Shown: positions 36,180 to 45,563 of the stretch, in pieces | Layout of the letters: the number at the start of each line of letters is the position of its first letter | How positions within the stretch are numbered: the stretch's first letter is position 1 | NCBI RefSeq assembly: GCF_009177095.1 | Contig: NZ_AP021861.1 | Span: 1,488,001-1,552,000, forward strand | From: Lacipirellula parvula | GTDB taxonomy: Bacteria > Planctomycetota > Planctomycetia > Pirellulales > Lacipirellulaceae | Direction: 5' to 3' | Length of the DNA stretch: 64,000 bases | The notes under the pieces: model-generated | The model's input: the letters and a program-made list of their open reading frames with translations, nothing else | What the model was told of the DNA's origin: nothing | Databases searched by the model: none | Translations under genes and position numbers: made by a program

Positions 36180-36200
36180 CCGGACCGCGTGGCGGTCCGG
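36180..36200. repeat. Palindrome CGGACCGCGTGGCGGTCCGG
   Basis: 21 bases including one flanking C, identical to 29473-29493. It lies in the 163-base gap between the ATPase and permease genes, just upstream of the permease start. Confidence 0.8.
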
Positions 36201-36237
36201 TTAGTGGGGTGGTGGAGAAATAATCGAGGGCTGACGC

Positions 36238-37725
36238 ATGAACGGCGTATGGCGAAGCTTATTGTGGAAAGAGTGGCGTGAGCAGCGGTTCAAGCTGTTG
36301 GCGATCGTATCGTTCACCATCGCCATCGGGCTCTTGCCGGTGCTATTCAACGGGAAGGAGGACCTCGTCAGATCGCTCGTCGCGATTGGGTTCTTCTGCC
36401 TGCTTGCGTTGGGGCTGTTCGTCGGCGCCTCGCTGGCGGCGAGCGAGCAATCTCAACGCACGGTCGGCTTCCTGCAGTCGCTCCCGCAGTCAACGCGGCG
36501 CACGGCGATCGCTAAGTTACTCGTCGCGGCGCTCACTGTCGCAGCGCCGGGCGTCGTTTTGTTTGGCGTGATTCGGATTTGGGAGTCGGTCGGCTATATC
36601 CCGGCCGATTTTACAATTCCCACAGCCATCTTCGTGGTCCTCGCTTGGGCCACGTACAGTTTCGCGATTTGGGTCGCGGCCATCGCGGTGAATCTCGCCG
36701 ACGAGGTGCGCGCGGGGGCAGTCGGGTTTCTCGCCATCGCACTCTTTTGGGGCGCCTTCGGAACTCTCGCCGACCGCTGGTCGCCCGCCGACGAGCGCGT
36801 TCTGCAGAGCGTTGCCGCTGCGGCGCCTGGCGGGCCGCTGGCGCTTTTCGTCGAGCTAATGGATCGACCAAGCCGCGCCGCTGCCGGTTATCCACCGCGG
36901 CCGATCTGGCATCTGGTCCTACTGGCGGGCGTCTCTTCGATGACGGCGGCAGCTGTTTATGTCTGGCGTTTTGGCCGCGTGGCTGCGTCGCGTCGGCAGC
37001 AGGTTGAATCTGCGGCCAAGAGCATTGTTCCTGCTTGGTTGGCGCCGCCGATGCGAAAGCCGTGGATTGCGATCGTCTGGAAGCAGTGTTGCGAGTCGCT
37101 GCCGCTCGCGCTGTTGGGGGCGGGAGGGATTTTCTGCGTCTCGCTGATCATCGATTTTGTGAGTCGGGAGTATCAGCACGGAATCTTGAATGACGGTTTA
37201 CTCTCGATGTCGATTCCCGTGTGGTTGATGATCGGCGGACTCGTTTCGATCGTCAGCGGCATTGGGTTGTGGCTCGATGACCTGCGGCCAGAACTCAATA
37301 CGTTCTGGCGCTCGCGGCCCATTTCGACGGGGCAGTGGTTCGCGGTGAAGTTTGTCGTCAGTGCGCTCATCACGCTAGCCACGCTCTCCATCCCTTCGTT
37401 GCTGATTTACGGCCTAGTGGCGTGGCTTGGAAATCGGCCGCCGTTCCAGCAGCTCGGACCGACCGACTGGCCGCCTATAATTGCGTTAGGACTGTTGTCT
37501 CAGTTCGGTTTCTTCAGCGCGGCTGCGGCGTTCATGGCAGCAACGCGGCGGCCGATGATCTCAGCGCTGCTGACGATCTTCACCGCGGCGGGCGTTGCGT
37601 TCTGCGTGGTCGGACCCTTCTCGCTGGAAACAGCTGGGAGCATGATCGCGATCGCGGCGATCTCCGCTCTCGCCACGGCGGCGGGCTGGCTCTGCATTCG
37701 TAACGACTGGGCGATTGGCCGGTGA
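36238..37725 (+). CDS. ABC-2 type transporter permease
   Basis: 495 residues with about 12 hydrophobic segments in two halves. The start MNGVWRSLLWKEWREQRFKL is typical of ABC-2 permeases. Helices include LLAIVSFTIAIGLLPVLF, SLVAIGFFCLLALGLFVGAS, FVVLAWATYSFAIWVAAIAV, LALLGAGGIFCVSLIIDFV and WLMIGGLVSIVSGIGLWLDD; a second KFVVSALITLATLSIPSLLI region follows. Together with the upstream ATPase it would form an exporter. The Walker-B-variant ATPase, GntR and permease order matches stress-type Ytr systems. Confidence 0.88.
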   Translation: MNGVWRSLLWKEWREQRFKLLAIVSFTIAIGLLPVLFNGKEDLVRSLVAIGFFCLLALGLFVGASLAASEQSQRTVGFLQSLPQSTRRTAIAKLLVAALTVAAPGVVLFGVIRIWESVGYIPADFTIPTAIFVVLAWATYSFAIWVAAIAVNLADEVRAGAVGFLAIALFWGAFGTLADRWSPADERVLQSVAAAAPGGPLALFVELMDRPSRAAAGYPPRPIWHLVLLAGVSSMTAAAVYVWRFGRVAASRRQQVESAAKSIVPAWLAPPMRKPWIAIVWKQCCESLPLALLGAGGIFCVSLIIDFVSREYQHGILNDGLLSMSIPVWLMIGGLVSIVSGIGLWLDDLRPELNTFWRSRPISTGQWFAVKFVVSALITLATLSIPSLLIYGLVAWLGNRPPFQQLGPTDWPPIIALGLLSQFGFFSAAAAFMAATRRPMISALLTIFTAAGVAFCVVGPFSLETAGSMIAIAAISALATAAGWLCIRNDWAIGR

Positions 37726-37770
37726 GGGGAAAGGTGCTCGCACCCTGACTTTTCCGCAGGAAAAGCCCAA

Positions 37771-37808
37771 AAAAATGAGGGCCCCTGCTCGCCGAAGCAG
37801 GGACCCTC
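37771..37808 (-). terminator. Hairpin with T-tract on the minus strand
   Basis: Arms 37777-37789 (GAGGGCCCCTGCT) and 37796-37808 pair with one mismatch around a 6-base loop. On the minus strand the stem is followed by ATTTTTTTGGG, so it is oriented to stop minus-strand transcription, although both flanking genes are on the plus strand. Confidence 0.6.
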
Positions 37809-38032
37809 TATATTAGGCTGACCGGGATTTCTTGTACGTTGTCGTTTGAAAGCCCGGAGACCCACAGCCTACGCGAGACTATCGACGCGGCTGGCGGCGG
37901 TTGTTCATGACGTTACCCGCGTCGTGCGTCGATCGGCCCCAAGCGAACTTCTTGCTGGCGGGCGCGGTCCGCACAATCGGTACGACTGGCGCCCGCATGC
38001 TGGCGCTGGCGTTGCAGCCGCTTGGAAGATTG

Positions 38033-38154
38033 ACCACGAAGACACGACGGGCACGAAGACGCACTAAGAAGAACGAAAGGAATTGGCGAGCATGCAGTTC
38101 CTTTCGCTGCTGGCATTTCTTTGTGCGTCTTAGTGATCTCCGTGACTTCGTGGT
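38033..38154. repeat. Long inverted-repeat element (ACCACGAAG...CTTCGTGGT)
   Basis: Outer arms (ACCACGAAGACACGACGGGC at left; ACTTCGTGGT at right end) and inner arms (GACGCACTAAGAAGAACGAA with TTCTTTGTGCGTCTTAGT) pair over a 122-base element. A related single arm (GTCTTCGTGG) lies at about 57442-57451. Confidence 0.7.
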
Positions 38155-38168
38155 TTGTATTTCTCGCG

Positions 38169-38197
38169 GCTCCGGCGGGTCGTTGACCCGCGGCTAC
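38169..38197. repeat. Copy of the GCTCCGGCGGGTCGTTGACC repeat
   Basis: Identical 29-base unit to those at 25057 and 31929, 29 bases before the carA start. With 37771-37808 and 38033-38154 it fills most of the 500-base gap between the permease gene and carA, where no gene was recognised. Confidence 0.8.
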
Positions 38198-38225
38198 TAT
38201 CCGATCACCAGTCACCTCTGAAGCG

Positions 38226-39356
38226 ATGTCAAAACCTGCAAAGCTTGCTCTCGAAGATGGCGCCGTCTTTACCGGCGTCTCGATTGGCGCCGATGGCGAG
38301 GTCGACGGCGAAGTCTGCTTCAACACGTCGATGACCGGCTATCAGGAAATCCTCACCGATCCGAGCTATCGCGGCCAGATCGTGACGATGACCTATCCGC
38401 AAATCGGCAACTACGGCGTCAACGACGGCGACCTTGAAAGCGAGCGGCCGCACCTTGCCGGGTTCATCGTGCGGGAGCATTCGCGCACCGACAGCAACTT
38501 CCGTTCGGAAGGTTCGCTCAGCGACTACTTGAAGGAGTGGGGCGTCGTTGCGATCGAGTCGATCGACACGCGAGCGCTCGTGCGGCGGATTCGTTCGCAG
38601 GGAGCGCTCCGTGGCGTGCTATCGACGGTCGACCTCGACGATGCGAGCCTCGTCGCCAAGGCGAAGGCGAGCCCCGGGCTTGTTGGCCGCGACTTGGTGC
38701 GGGAAGTTATGCCTGAGATGGCGTGCGAGTGGCAGGAATCGTGCAGCGATTGGACGCACCTCAATGCCGAGGGGATTCGCAAGTCGACCGGCACGAGCGG
38801 CCCGCATGTCGTGGCGCTCGACTACGGGATGAAGTGGAACATTCCGCGGCATCTATACGACCAGGGCTGCCAAGTGACTGTGCTGCCGGGCACCGCGACC
38901 GCGGAAGACGTGCTCGCGCAGAATCCGGACGGCGTGTTTCTTTCGAACGGCCCCGGCGATCCAGAGCCGCTGGAATACGCGATCAAAACCATCCAGGGCG
39001 TCATGAAGCAGAAGCCGGTCTTCGGCATCTGCTTGGGCCATCAGCTGCTGTCGCTCGCCTGCGGAGCAAAGACCTTTAAGCTGAAGTTCGGCCACCGCGG
39101 GGCGAATCACCCGGTGCAGCGGCTGAGCGACGGGTTGGTGGAAATCACCAGCCAGAACCATGGGTTCGCCGTTGAGGAAGCGTCGCTGCCGGCGGCGCTG
39201 GAGGTGACGCATCGAAGCCTCAACGACAACACGATTGAGGGAGTTCGCCACCGTGAACTGCCGCTGTTTAGCGTGCAGTATCACCCTGAAGCCTCGGCCG
39301 GGCCGCACGATAGCCATTATCTGTTTCAGGACTTCCTGAAGGCGATAGCGAAGTAG
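38226..39356 (+). CDS. carA: Carbamoyl-phosphate synthase, small (glutaminase) subunit
   Basis: 376 residues, normal length. The N-terminal CarA domain (AKLALEDGAVFTGVSIGADG; VCFNTSMTGYQEILTDPSYR; GQIVTMTYPQIGNYGVN) precedes a class I glutamine amidotransferase domain with nucleophile Cys in VFGICLGHQLLSLACG and His/Glu in SVQYHPEASAGPHDS. It supplies ammonia from glutamine for carbamoyl phosphate in arginine and pyrimidine synthesis. carB is not within 24 kb downstream, so the two subunits are unlinked here. The start ATG 38226 (MSKPAKL) is clear. Confidence 0.97.
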   Translation: MSKPAKLALEDGAVFTGVSIGADGEVDGEVCFNTSMTGYQEILTDPSYRGQIVTMTYPQIGNYGVNDGDLESERPHLAGFIVREHSRTDSNFRSEGSLSDYLKEWGVVAIESIDTRALVRRIRSQGALRGVLSTVDLDDASLVAKAKASPGLVGRDLVREVMPEMACEWQESCSDWTHLNAEGIRKSTGTSGPHVVALDYGMKWNIPRHLYDQGCQVTVLPGTATAEDVLAQNPDGVFLSNGPGDPEPLEYAIKTIQGVMKQKPVFGICLGHQLLSLACGAKTFKLKFGHRGANHPVQRLSDGLVEITSQNHGFAVEEASLPAALEVTHRSLNDNTIEGVRHRELPLFSVQYHPEASAGPHDSHYLFQDFLKAIAK

Positions 39357-39540
39357 GCGTCGCTTCGGCGGCGGTTACCTTGCGTGCCGAGCTCGCTCCG
39401 CTGAGGGCGACTGGTTCGTCTTTTTTTCAGAAAGACGACACTTGTCTTGCACTTTCGATGACTGGTAGGCAAGATTGGGGCCGGATCCGCGGTTTCCGAT
39501 CCGATCGACCTATTTTATTGATTGAAAGGCTGATTCGACG

Positions 39541-40071
39541 ATGAGCGATTTGAAAGGCGGCGGCGAATTGGGAAGCCTAGCGCAGGCGGCGCGCGGAAGC
39601 CATTTGAAGTCAGCCCGCTCGATCTTAATTGCGGTGGGCATTCTGACCATTGTCGTGAACATCGGCCTGGGCATTTTTGCCAAGAACCTGGTCGACAGCG
39701 AGATCGAAAAGGAACTCCGGAATGCCTCCGCTCAAGGCATGCAGGTAGATCCGGTGGTGCTGGAGGAGTTCCGCAGCAGCGCCATTAGGTCCGTTTGGGT
39801 GTCGGCCGTCTTGTGGAGCCTTACTGGGGTTGTGTTCATCGGCTTGGGAATCGCGGTTTACAAGTACCCGGTTCCCGCCACAGTCGCTGGCCTGGTGCTC
39901 TACATCGGGTGCTTTGCAGTAGGCGTCATGCTCGACCCGGCGTCGATCGCCAAGGGAATCATTATCAAGGTGATCATCGTCGCGGGCTTGTTCAAAGCGA
40001 TGAAGGCCGCCATCGAGTCAGAGAAGGAGCAGCCTGCTTCTGGCCTCGATGCGTTGCCAGCGTCAGGTTAG
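39541..40071 (+). CDS. Integral membrane protein of unknown function
   Basis: 176 residues. About four membrane helices: SILIAVGILTIVVNIGLGIF, VWVSAVLWSLTGVVFIGLGI, TVAGLVLYIGCFAVGVML and GIIIKVIIVAGLFKAMKAAI. A hydrophilic loop after the first helix (DSEIEKELRNASAQGMQVD) may be periplasmic. The N-terminus is Gly/Ala-rich (SDLKGGGELGSLAQAARGSH). No family recognised. It precedes a CPBP protease on the same strand by 63 bases. Confidence 0.75.
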   Translation: MSDLKGGGELGSLAQAARGSHLKSARSILIAVGILTIVVNIGLGIFAKNLVDSEIEKELRNASAQGMQVDPVVLEEFRSSAIRSVWVSAVLWSLTGVVFIGLGIAVYKYPVPATVAGLVLYIGCFAVGVMLDPASIAKGIIIKVIIVAGLFKAMKAAIESEKEQPASGLDALPASG

Positions 40072-40134
40072 ACGCACGCTTGATTTGTATTTCGCGCGGC
40101 TATTGGCGCGGCGATGGCGACGTGAGTTGGCCAG

Positions 40135-40968
40135 ATGGACAAGATCGACGGCGATGCAGACGCGGTGAGCGAACCGGTCGTCGTCTACGTCGAGTGCTGG
40201 CGCTGTGCGTTGCCGGCGGCGGTCGATTCTCCGGAGTGCCCGCATTGTTTTGCTCGCCCCCAAGCGGCGCGTCGTCGGCCGTTCGCGCGAGTGGAGCCGT
40301 CGCGTGACGAATTCTGGCAGCTAAAAACGCTGTTCATTTCCTACGGGATGATGCTGGCGATTGGCATCCTCCACGCCGTCTTGTTTGAACAACGGTTCGG
40401 CGACGTTGATCATCTCACTGCCGACATGCAGTGGGAGGCGTGGCTCCAGGTGGCGTGCATCGAGCTCGTCGATACGCTCCTCGTTCTCGGGACGTATTTC
40501 ACGCTGCGAAGAAGCGACCAGCCTCCAGCAGCGCCGGAGGCGCTTAGCTTTTGGATCTGGCCTGCTTCGCTGCCGATGCTCGTTGGCATGCTCGTGCTTA
40601 ATCTCGGCTATCACGCTCTGCTGCGCGACGTGATCGGCATCATCTCGATCGAGGATGAGTTGACGCAATCGCCAAGCTGGCTGGCATTCTTCGCGATCTG
40701 CGTGCAGCCGGCGATCGTCGAAGAACTCTACTGCCGCGGGCTAGTGTTCCGTGTATTGCGCCCTGTGGCCGGAACGCACGGCATCGTTTGGATTTCCGCG
40801 CTCATGTTCGGCCTGATGCATGTTGCGGCGATGCTGAGTATTCCGTACCTGATTCTGTTCGGCGCGTTCGTCGGCTACATGCGTCTCAAGAGCGGGGCCG
40901 TTTGGTTGCCGATGGTTCTCCACTTCCTGCACAATTTGGCGGTGATGTTGTACGAATGGAACTTCTAG
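40135..40968 (+). CDS. CPBP-family intramembrane metalloprotease with N-terminal zinc-ribbon-like motif
   Basis: 277 residues. A CWRC...CPHC motif (residues about 21-40) forms a probable zinc ribbon. The multi-helix membrane core carries the CPBP motifs PAIVEELYCRGLVFRVL (EExxxR), LMFGLMHVAAML (FxxxH) and LPMVLHFLHNLAVML (HxxxN). All expected catalytic residues are present. The substrate is unknown. Its last 13 bases overlap the next gene, so the two are probably translated together. Confidence 0.88.
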   Translation: MDKIDGDADAVSEPVVVYVECWRCALPAAVDSPECPHCFARPQAARRRPFARVEPSRDEFWQLKTLFISYGMMLAIGILHAVLFEQRFGDVDHLTADMQWEAWLQVACIELVDTLLVLGTYFTLRRSDQPPAAPEALSFWIWPASLPMLVGMLVLNLGYHALLRDVIGIISIEDELTQSPSWLAFFAICVQPAIVEELYCRGLVFRVLRPVAGTHGIVWISALMFGLMHVAAMLSIPYLILFGAFVGYMRLKSGAVWLPMVLHFLHNLAVMLYEWNF

Positions 40969-41918
40969 GGCAAACGATCGACGCGCGTCCGTTTCCGGCG
41001 ACTTCGACTTGGATTTTCGGGGTCGTGGCCGTCATCATGCTCGCGGCGGCTGCGGCGACGGGCAACGTGAACATCGGAATCGGCGCGATTTTTCCCGCGA
41101 CGTTCGCCGTCGTCGAGTGGTTGCATCGGCCCCGGCGGCAGCTCTTTGTCGTCGACGCGCGGGGACTCGCGTCGCTGGAACGGACGGAGGTAATTCCCTT
41201 CGATTCGATTCATGAACTGACGGTGAACGGCGTCGCTTGGCGTCCTGAAATTAGTCCGAAGCTCGCCGCGCCGATTGTCGTGCACCACGCTGGCGGAATG
41301 TTCCAGATTGCTCCGCGGCTGAGCGTTCCGCCAGCGCAGTTGTACAATTTGCTGCTGGAGAAGATGCCGTCTGCGGATGTGAGAGAGTGCCATCCACTCC
41401 TCGCCACGTTTCACGCTGAAAACTTCGAAAAGTTCGGGGCTGCGAAGGTGACGCTTATTCACGGCCGCCGCAAATTCCATCGTACTTCGCGCTGGCGGTG
41501 GCTCTACTCAGGCGCCATTTCGATGGTCGTCGCCGGCACGGCTTGGTTGCTGCTTTCGAATAGCCTCGGCGAAGGCGTGTTGCTCGAAGATGAACGCGAA
41601 GGGTGGGAGGCTTTCGGCGGGATGATGGCGCTCTTTGGGTTGCTCTTCTCACTCATCATTTTCGCCGCGAGGTCGACGAATTCAAAACTCAAGAAACTTG
41701 CTCCGGACGCTTGCATGGTGATCGCCCCCGCCGGGATGGCGATGAAGCAAGGCGATCTCAAAGGTGCGATGCGGTGGGAGGAAGTTCGCAGCGTCGAGTT
41801 TGTTGCGGGGGGGAGTTCGATAGGAGTCAACGTGCCGGGCGCGAAACTACTGATCCTGGACGTTTACGATCGGTCGCTAGATGAGATCGCGATGCTAATC
41901 CGCCGGAATGCTTCCTAG
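40956..41918 (+). CDS. Membrane protein of unknown function, coupled to the CPBP protease
   Basis: 320 residues from ATG 40956, overlapping the CPBP stop codon. It has two N-terminal helices (FGVVAVIMLAAAAATGNVNI, GIGAIFPATFAVVEWL), then a PH-like beta-rich segment (RRQLFVVDARGLASLERTEV, IPFDSIHELTVNG), a second helix pair (SGAISMVVAGTAWLLLS; MALFGLLFSLIIFAA) and another PH-like part (CMVIAPAGMAMKQGDLKGAM, RWEEVRSVEFVAGG). The frame opens earlier (40788), but that part lies inside the CPBP gene. The layout resembles bacterial PH-domain membrane proteins; function unknown. Confidence 0.78.
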   Translation: MELLGQTIDARPFPATSTWIFGVVAVIMLAAAAATGNVNIGIGAIFPATFAVVEWLHRPRRQLFVVDARGLASLERTEVIPFDSIHELTVNGVAWRPEISPKLAAPIVVHHAGGMFQIAPRLSVPPAQLYNLLLEKMPSADVRECHPLLATFHAENFEKFGAAKVTLIHGRRKFHRTSRWRWLYSGAISMVVAGTAWLLLSNSLGEGVLLEDEREGWEAFGGMMALFGLLFSLIIFAARSTNSKLKKLAPDACMVIAPAGMAMKQGDLKGAMRWEEVRSVEFVAGGSSIGVNVPGAKLLILDVYDRSLDEIAMLIRRNAS

Positions 41919-42814
41919 GGAGCGGGGCTGATTGTCAGCACGCGGTTTAGGAACTTCTGGGCTGCGACCGTTGGCTCGTCTTCTGCCGCGCCGAATTCGC
42001 GGTTGATCGTGGCGTGTGTCTTGTCTGCGTAGCCGATGGCCTCGGACTCTCCGCCAACGGCGCGGAGACGATCGCTCAGGGCCACCGACTGGCTGCTTGA
42101 GTCGCGGCGGCTGGCGACGTAGAGAATGAGTACCGGCGGGTATGTGCCGCCTTCTTCGACGTGATGGAGCGGCGAAGCTGCTTGCCAAACTTCGGGATCG
42201 TCGCCGAAGGCGTCGCGGTACAGTTTCTTTAGCGCTGGGAGCATCGCTTCTTTGATCTGCCGCGGGACGTTGTAGCCGGCGCCGTCGAGAAGAATCACAC
42301 CGCGAAGCACCTTCGGATCGATCTTCGCGGCTTCGAGGTAACTATGGTCGGTGGCGACGAGGGCGGCCAGGTGAGCGCCGGCGCTGTGGCCGAGTAAGAT
42401 GATCCGCTGCGGGTCGCCTCCGTACTCGGCGGCATGATCGACGAGCCAGCGAATGGCGGCGGCGACGTCGGCGGCTTGGCCGCGGTAATCGGTCGCAGGC
42501 TGGAGTCGATAGTTGATGCTCGCCAGGATCATCCCTTGGTCGCAGAAGTACGCCGGTTTGAGGGCGACCATCCGTTTGTCGCCGTGGCGCCAGCCGCCGC
42601 CGTGAATCCAGACGACGATGGGCGCCGACTTGGCGTCGGGGGGGACGTAGAGGTCGAGCGACGTCGAGTTTTTCGCTGCGTCCGCATGCTTGGCGTAGGG
42701 CAAGTCGCGGTGAACCGTCGGCTCGGCTGCGCTCGCGTGCGTTGGAGCGAGTAGGAGCAGGACGATGCTGAGCATTGCAAGCGGGGTAAGCGACGCGACG
42801 TTAAAACGAGCCAC
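41915..42814 (-). CDS. Secreted alpha/beta hydrolase (BD-FAE/esterase type)
   Basis: 299 residues with a signal peptide (LAMLSIVLLLLAPTHASAAE). The oxyanion motif is VVWIHGGGWRHGDKR, the nucleophile elbow is ILLGHSAGAHLAALV, and the C-terminal His lies in ADKTHATINREFG. An acidic residue is expected near ILYVASRRDSSSQS. Such enzymes hydrolyse esters of polysaccharides or small molecules, consistent with an exported planctomycete polymer degrader. Its stop overlaps that of the convergent gene by 4 bases. It is the last gene of a minus-strand pair with the VIT/VWA gene. Confidence 0.9.
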   Translation of the reverse strand: MARFNVASLTPLAMLSIVLLLLAPTHASAAEPTVHRDLPYAKHADAAKNSTSLDLYVPPDAKSAPIVVWIHGGGWRHGDKRMVALKPAYFCDQGMILASINYRLQPATDYRGQAADVAAAIRWLVDHAAEYGGDPQRIILLGHSAGAHLAALVATDHSYLEAAKIDPKVLRGVILLDGAGYNVPRQIKEAMLPALKKLYRDAFGDDPEVWQAASPLHHVEEGGTYPPVLILYVASRRDSSSQSVALSDRLRAVGGESEAIGYADKTHATINREFGAAEDEPTVAAQKFLNRVLTISPAP

Positions 42815-42835
42815 GGCAGGCCTCGGCGAGGTGGT

Positions 42836-42932
42836 GAGCAGGGGCGCTTGAGGCCCCTGCTCAGTTATACCTCACTGATGCGGGCGAGTTTCGCGGGGTG
42901 GCGGCCGACCCCCTGGCGGAGCCAGGGGCTAG
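42836..42932. repeat. Palindromic elements between esterase and VIT/VWA genes
   Basis: A hairpin GAGCAGGGGC / GCCCCTGCTC (42836-42862) and, 45 bases on, a palindrome CCCCCTGGCGGAGCCAGGGG (42909-42928) that resembles one arm of the CCCCGGGCTCCGCCCGGGG family. No T-tract, so a terminator role is unclear. Confidence 0.6.
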
Positions 42933-42938
42933 GGGGGA

Positions 42939-45317
42939 CTACCACTCGTAAATTTGGCCGTCGAGTTCGATCATTACCGGCTCTTCGATCGCCAGGTATG
43001 CGGCGACGTGTTTGCCGTGTTTCGCGACGAGCTCGAAGTATTCGTCGCTGAAGCGTTCGAGTTTCTTCGCCCGCTTCTCCGCCTTCTCGTCGAGCGTCGA
43101 ATCGACCCAGCGGTCGCCGTGGCGGAGGAAGGTTTTGCGGCCGACGCTGATGACGCTGTTCGACACGACCTGTTGGTCATGCTCGGCGTCGTAGAACCGC
43201 GCGCCGCGGCCGCTGGTTTGCAGCGTGTTGTGGAAGGCGTCGGCGGCATACTGGCCGCCGCCCATTCCGCCTCCTGACGCCGTCGCAAGTGCCGGCGTCG
43301 GTTCCGCGGAGGCGGCCGGCGCGGCGGGGGCCATCCGTTCGGCATATTGCAGATCGCCCTTGTTCGATCGCATGCGGAAGCCGTATTCGCCTGACGACTC
43401 GTGAAGCTGCTCGACGTTGATCGCGGCGGCTTGAGCTCGCATGCCAACCTCGCGGCTTTGGCTATTTTCGTCGGCCATGAACGAGGTGTACGGCGTGAGG
43501 ATGCCATGCTTCACGGCGAGGTCGACGAGCTCCTTTACGAGTTCTTCGTTGCGGCCTTTGAGGTCGATCTCGTCGATGATTTCACCGACGCGGCGGGTGG
43601 CCCAGAGCTTGGCGACGAAGGCGTTCGCGTCGTCATCGCTCGCGGCGACGAGTTCGGCCGGGAAGTAGAACTTCTTCGTTTCGCCGCCAATCTTGCCGGC
43701 CAGCGTTGCCTTCGCATCGCCAGCCGATTTGTAACGGCCGACGATTACGGCCTGGTCGCCGGCAAAGAGGTCGAACTTACCTTTGGGGTAGAGGCGGCTC
43801 GCCACGGCGCCATCGGCTTCCTTGGCGTTCTCGACGTCGATGGTGAGTTCCACGTCGGTCATCACCGGCGCGCCGATGCGGCGGTAGAGATTGCTTACCG
43901 CGGTCTCGATGTTCTCGTTTGGCCGCACATACTCGCTGCGGCCATGGTTGTCACGGGCCAGCCGATCGATCAGGCGGCTGTTGACGTCGAACCCGACGCC
44001 GAAGGCGAAGAGCCGGGCGCGGATCTTGTTTGCCTCGGCGGCATGCTTAGCGATGGCGGCTTCGTTCATCTCGCCCACGGTCGGCAGGCCGTCGGTGAGG
44101 AAGATGATGTAGCTGGGACGCTCGGCGTCTTCGAGCATGCCGAGGCCGCGAGCGAGGGCGCCGTCGATGTTCGTGCTGCCGCCGGCGAACAGGCCATTCA
44201 CGAAGCCGGTGGCCGCGGCCCGCGATTCATCGTCAAACTTCTGCAGCTCGGGGCGGAAGGCTTCGACCTCGCTGTCGTAGGCAACGATGTTAAACGTGTC
44301 GCCCTGCTTGAGATTGTTGAGGACGAACTTGAGAGCCTCTTTCGCTTGGTCCATTTTCTCGCCGCTCATACTGCCGGAACGATCGACGACGAAGACGACC
44401 GTCTTGCCGGCAGACTTCGCGGACTCTTTGCCGTCTGTCTTCGCAGCCTCGCTTTTGATCTCGGGCGTCGCGAGCATCAGGAAGTAGCCGTCGTCGTTCT
44501 TGTCGGGGCGGTAGCTCACGATGCTGGCCGCCACGGTTTCGTCGCCCGTATCGTAGAAGAGGCGGAAGTCGTCGGTCGGCGCCGTGTCGGTTGCGGTGAG
44601 CTTCACGATGGCGTGGCGATCGTCGGGGCGTTCGATTTTTACTTCGTGCGAGGGGGAGTAAACGTTCTTGATGTCGGCGGGGCTCTCGACGGCGACCGAG
44701 ATGGCGAGCTTCTTCAGCAGCCCGTCGGTGTACTTCGCGGTGCTGAGCGGGAAGAGAAAATCGACCAGGCCCGACGATTGGCGGCAGAGCTGTGAGTAGC
44801 GGAGCGTTACGGTTCGCGACTGGCCTGCGGGAATCGGGAAGACGCTCGTTTGGAACATCCCCGTGCCGACCCACTCCAGCAGCGCGGGATCGCGGTTCGA
44901 GCGGACGATCTCTTCGTAGCGCCGGCGGGCGTCGTCCTTGGGCAGGAGCTTCGCGGGGTACTCCTTGCCGTCAACGAGGAGCGTCAGTTGATCGATGGCG
45001 CCGTCGTAGGGGAGGGGGAAGAGGAACTGCGCTTCGATCTGGCCGCTGCCGGTATTCTTGAACGTTTGCGATACCTGCACGCGAGCGGTCGAGCCGCTGA
45101 GCTTCGCGTCGACTTCCAGCGATTCGATTTGGTAGCTGCTGGCCACTGGGGTGAGCTGCGGCGTGATGATCGGCCGCGGCAGCCGGAACTGGTGCTCGGG
45201 TCGGGCGTCGACCAGCAGCCCTTGTGCCTGCAGATGGGCGAAATTGCTGCCAACAACGATAACAAAGAGGCTGGCGGCAAGGGCGACGAGCGTGCGGCAA
45301 AACGATAGACGAGTCAT
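42939..45317 (-). CDS. Secreted VIT and von Willebrand factor A domain protein
   Basis: 792 residues from ATG 45317, giving a signal peptide ([20 protein letters not shown]). A longer upstream frame has no conservation. The VIT domain spans about 45-170 ([40 protein letters not shown]). The VWA domain (about 305-480) has the MIDAS motif [20 protein letters not shown], with Thr/Asp later ([27 protein letters not shown]). The C-terminus includes [20 protein letters not shown], as in inter-alpha-trypsin heavy-chain-like bacterial proteins, and a tail of unknown fold. Metal-dependent adhesion or polymer binding is likely; role unknown. Confidence 0.92.
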   Translation of the reverse strand: MTRLSFCRTLVALAASLFVIVVGSNFAHLQAQGLLVDARPEHQFRLPRPIITPQLTPVASSYQIESLEVDAKLSGSTARVQVSQTFKNTGSGQIEAQFLFPLPYDGAIDQLTLLVDGKEYPAKLLPKDDARRRYEEIVRSNRDPALLEWVGTGMFQTSVFPIPAGQSRTVTLRYSQLCRQSSGLVDFLFPLSTAKYTDGLLKKLAISVAVESPADIKNVYSPSHEVKIERPDDRHAIVKLTATDTAPTDDFRLFYDTGDETVAASIVSYRPDKNDDGYFLMLATPEIKSEAAKTDGKESAKSAGKTVVFVVDRSGSMSGEKMDQAKEALKFVLNNLKQGDTFNIVAYDSEVEAFRPELQKFDDESRAAATGFVNGLFAGGSTNIDGALARGLGMLEDAERPSYIIFLTDGLPTVGEMNEAAIAKHAAEANKIRARLFAFGVGFDVNSRLIDRLARDNHGRSEYVRPNENIETAVSNLYRRIGAPVMTDVELTIDVENAKEADGAVASRLYPKGKFDLFAGDQAVIVGRYKSAGDAKATLAGKIGGETKKFYFPAELVAASDDDANAFVAKLWATRRVGEIIDEIDLKGRNEELVKELVDLAVKHGILTPYTSFMADENSQSREVGMRAQAAAINVEQLHESSGEYGFRMRSNKGDLQYAERMAPAAPAASAEPTPALATASGGGMGGGQYAADAFHNTLQTSGRGARFYDAEHDQQVVSNSVISVGRKTFLRHGDRWVDSTLDEKAEKRAKKLERFSDEYFELVAKHGKHVAAYLAIEEPVMIELDGQIYEW

Positions 45318-45563
45318 GGCACTCTCCCGATGGGGGCTGCGGGCGACGGAGCGGCGAAGGGTTCGACGCCTGCTCGCCGGGGAGAGTTCCCTGGGCGGTT
45401 CGCGATTTCGGTGAAAACGCCGCTGCCAGCCGGCGGGCGCCTGCAAGTTCGCCCCGTTTTCAGTGGTGTTGGAGCCCCACCGCTTACGGTACAATCGAGC
45501 GGTTGCGCTGTCGCAACTCCTTCACTGCTAGAAGCTTTCGCACCCTTTCAAGGAGCAAACCGA

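Noticed and set aside
43401-44795. 464-codon plus-strand frame
   Set aside because: Antisense shadow of the VIT/VWA gene; composition rich in Val/Asp/His/Arg without family motifs.
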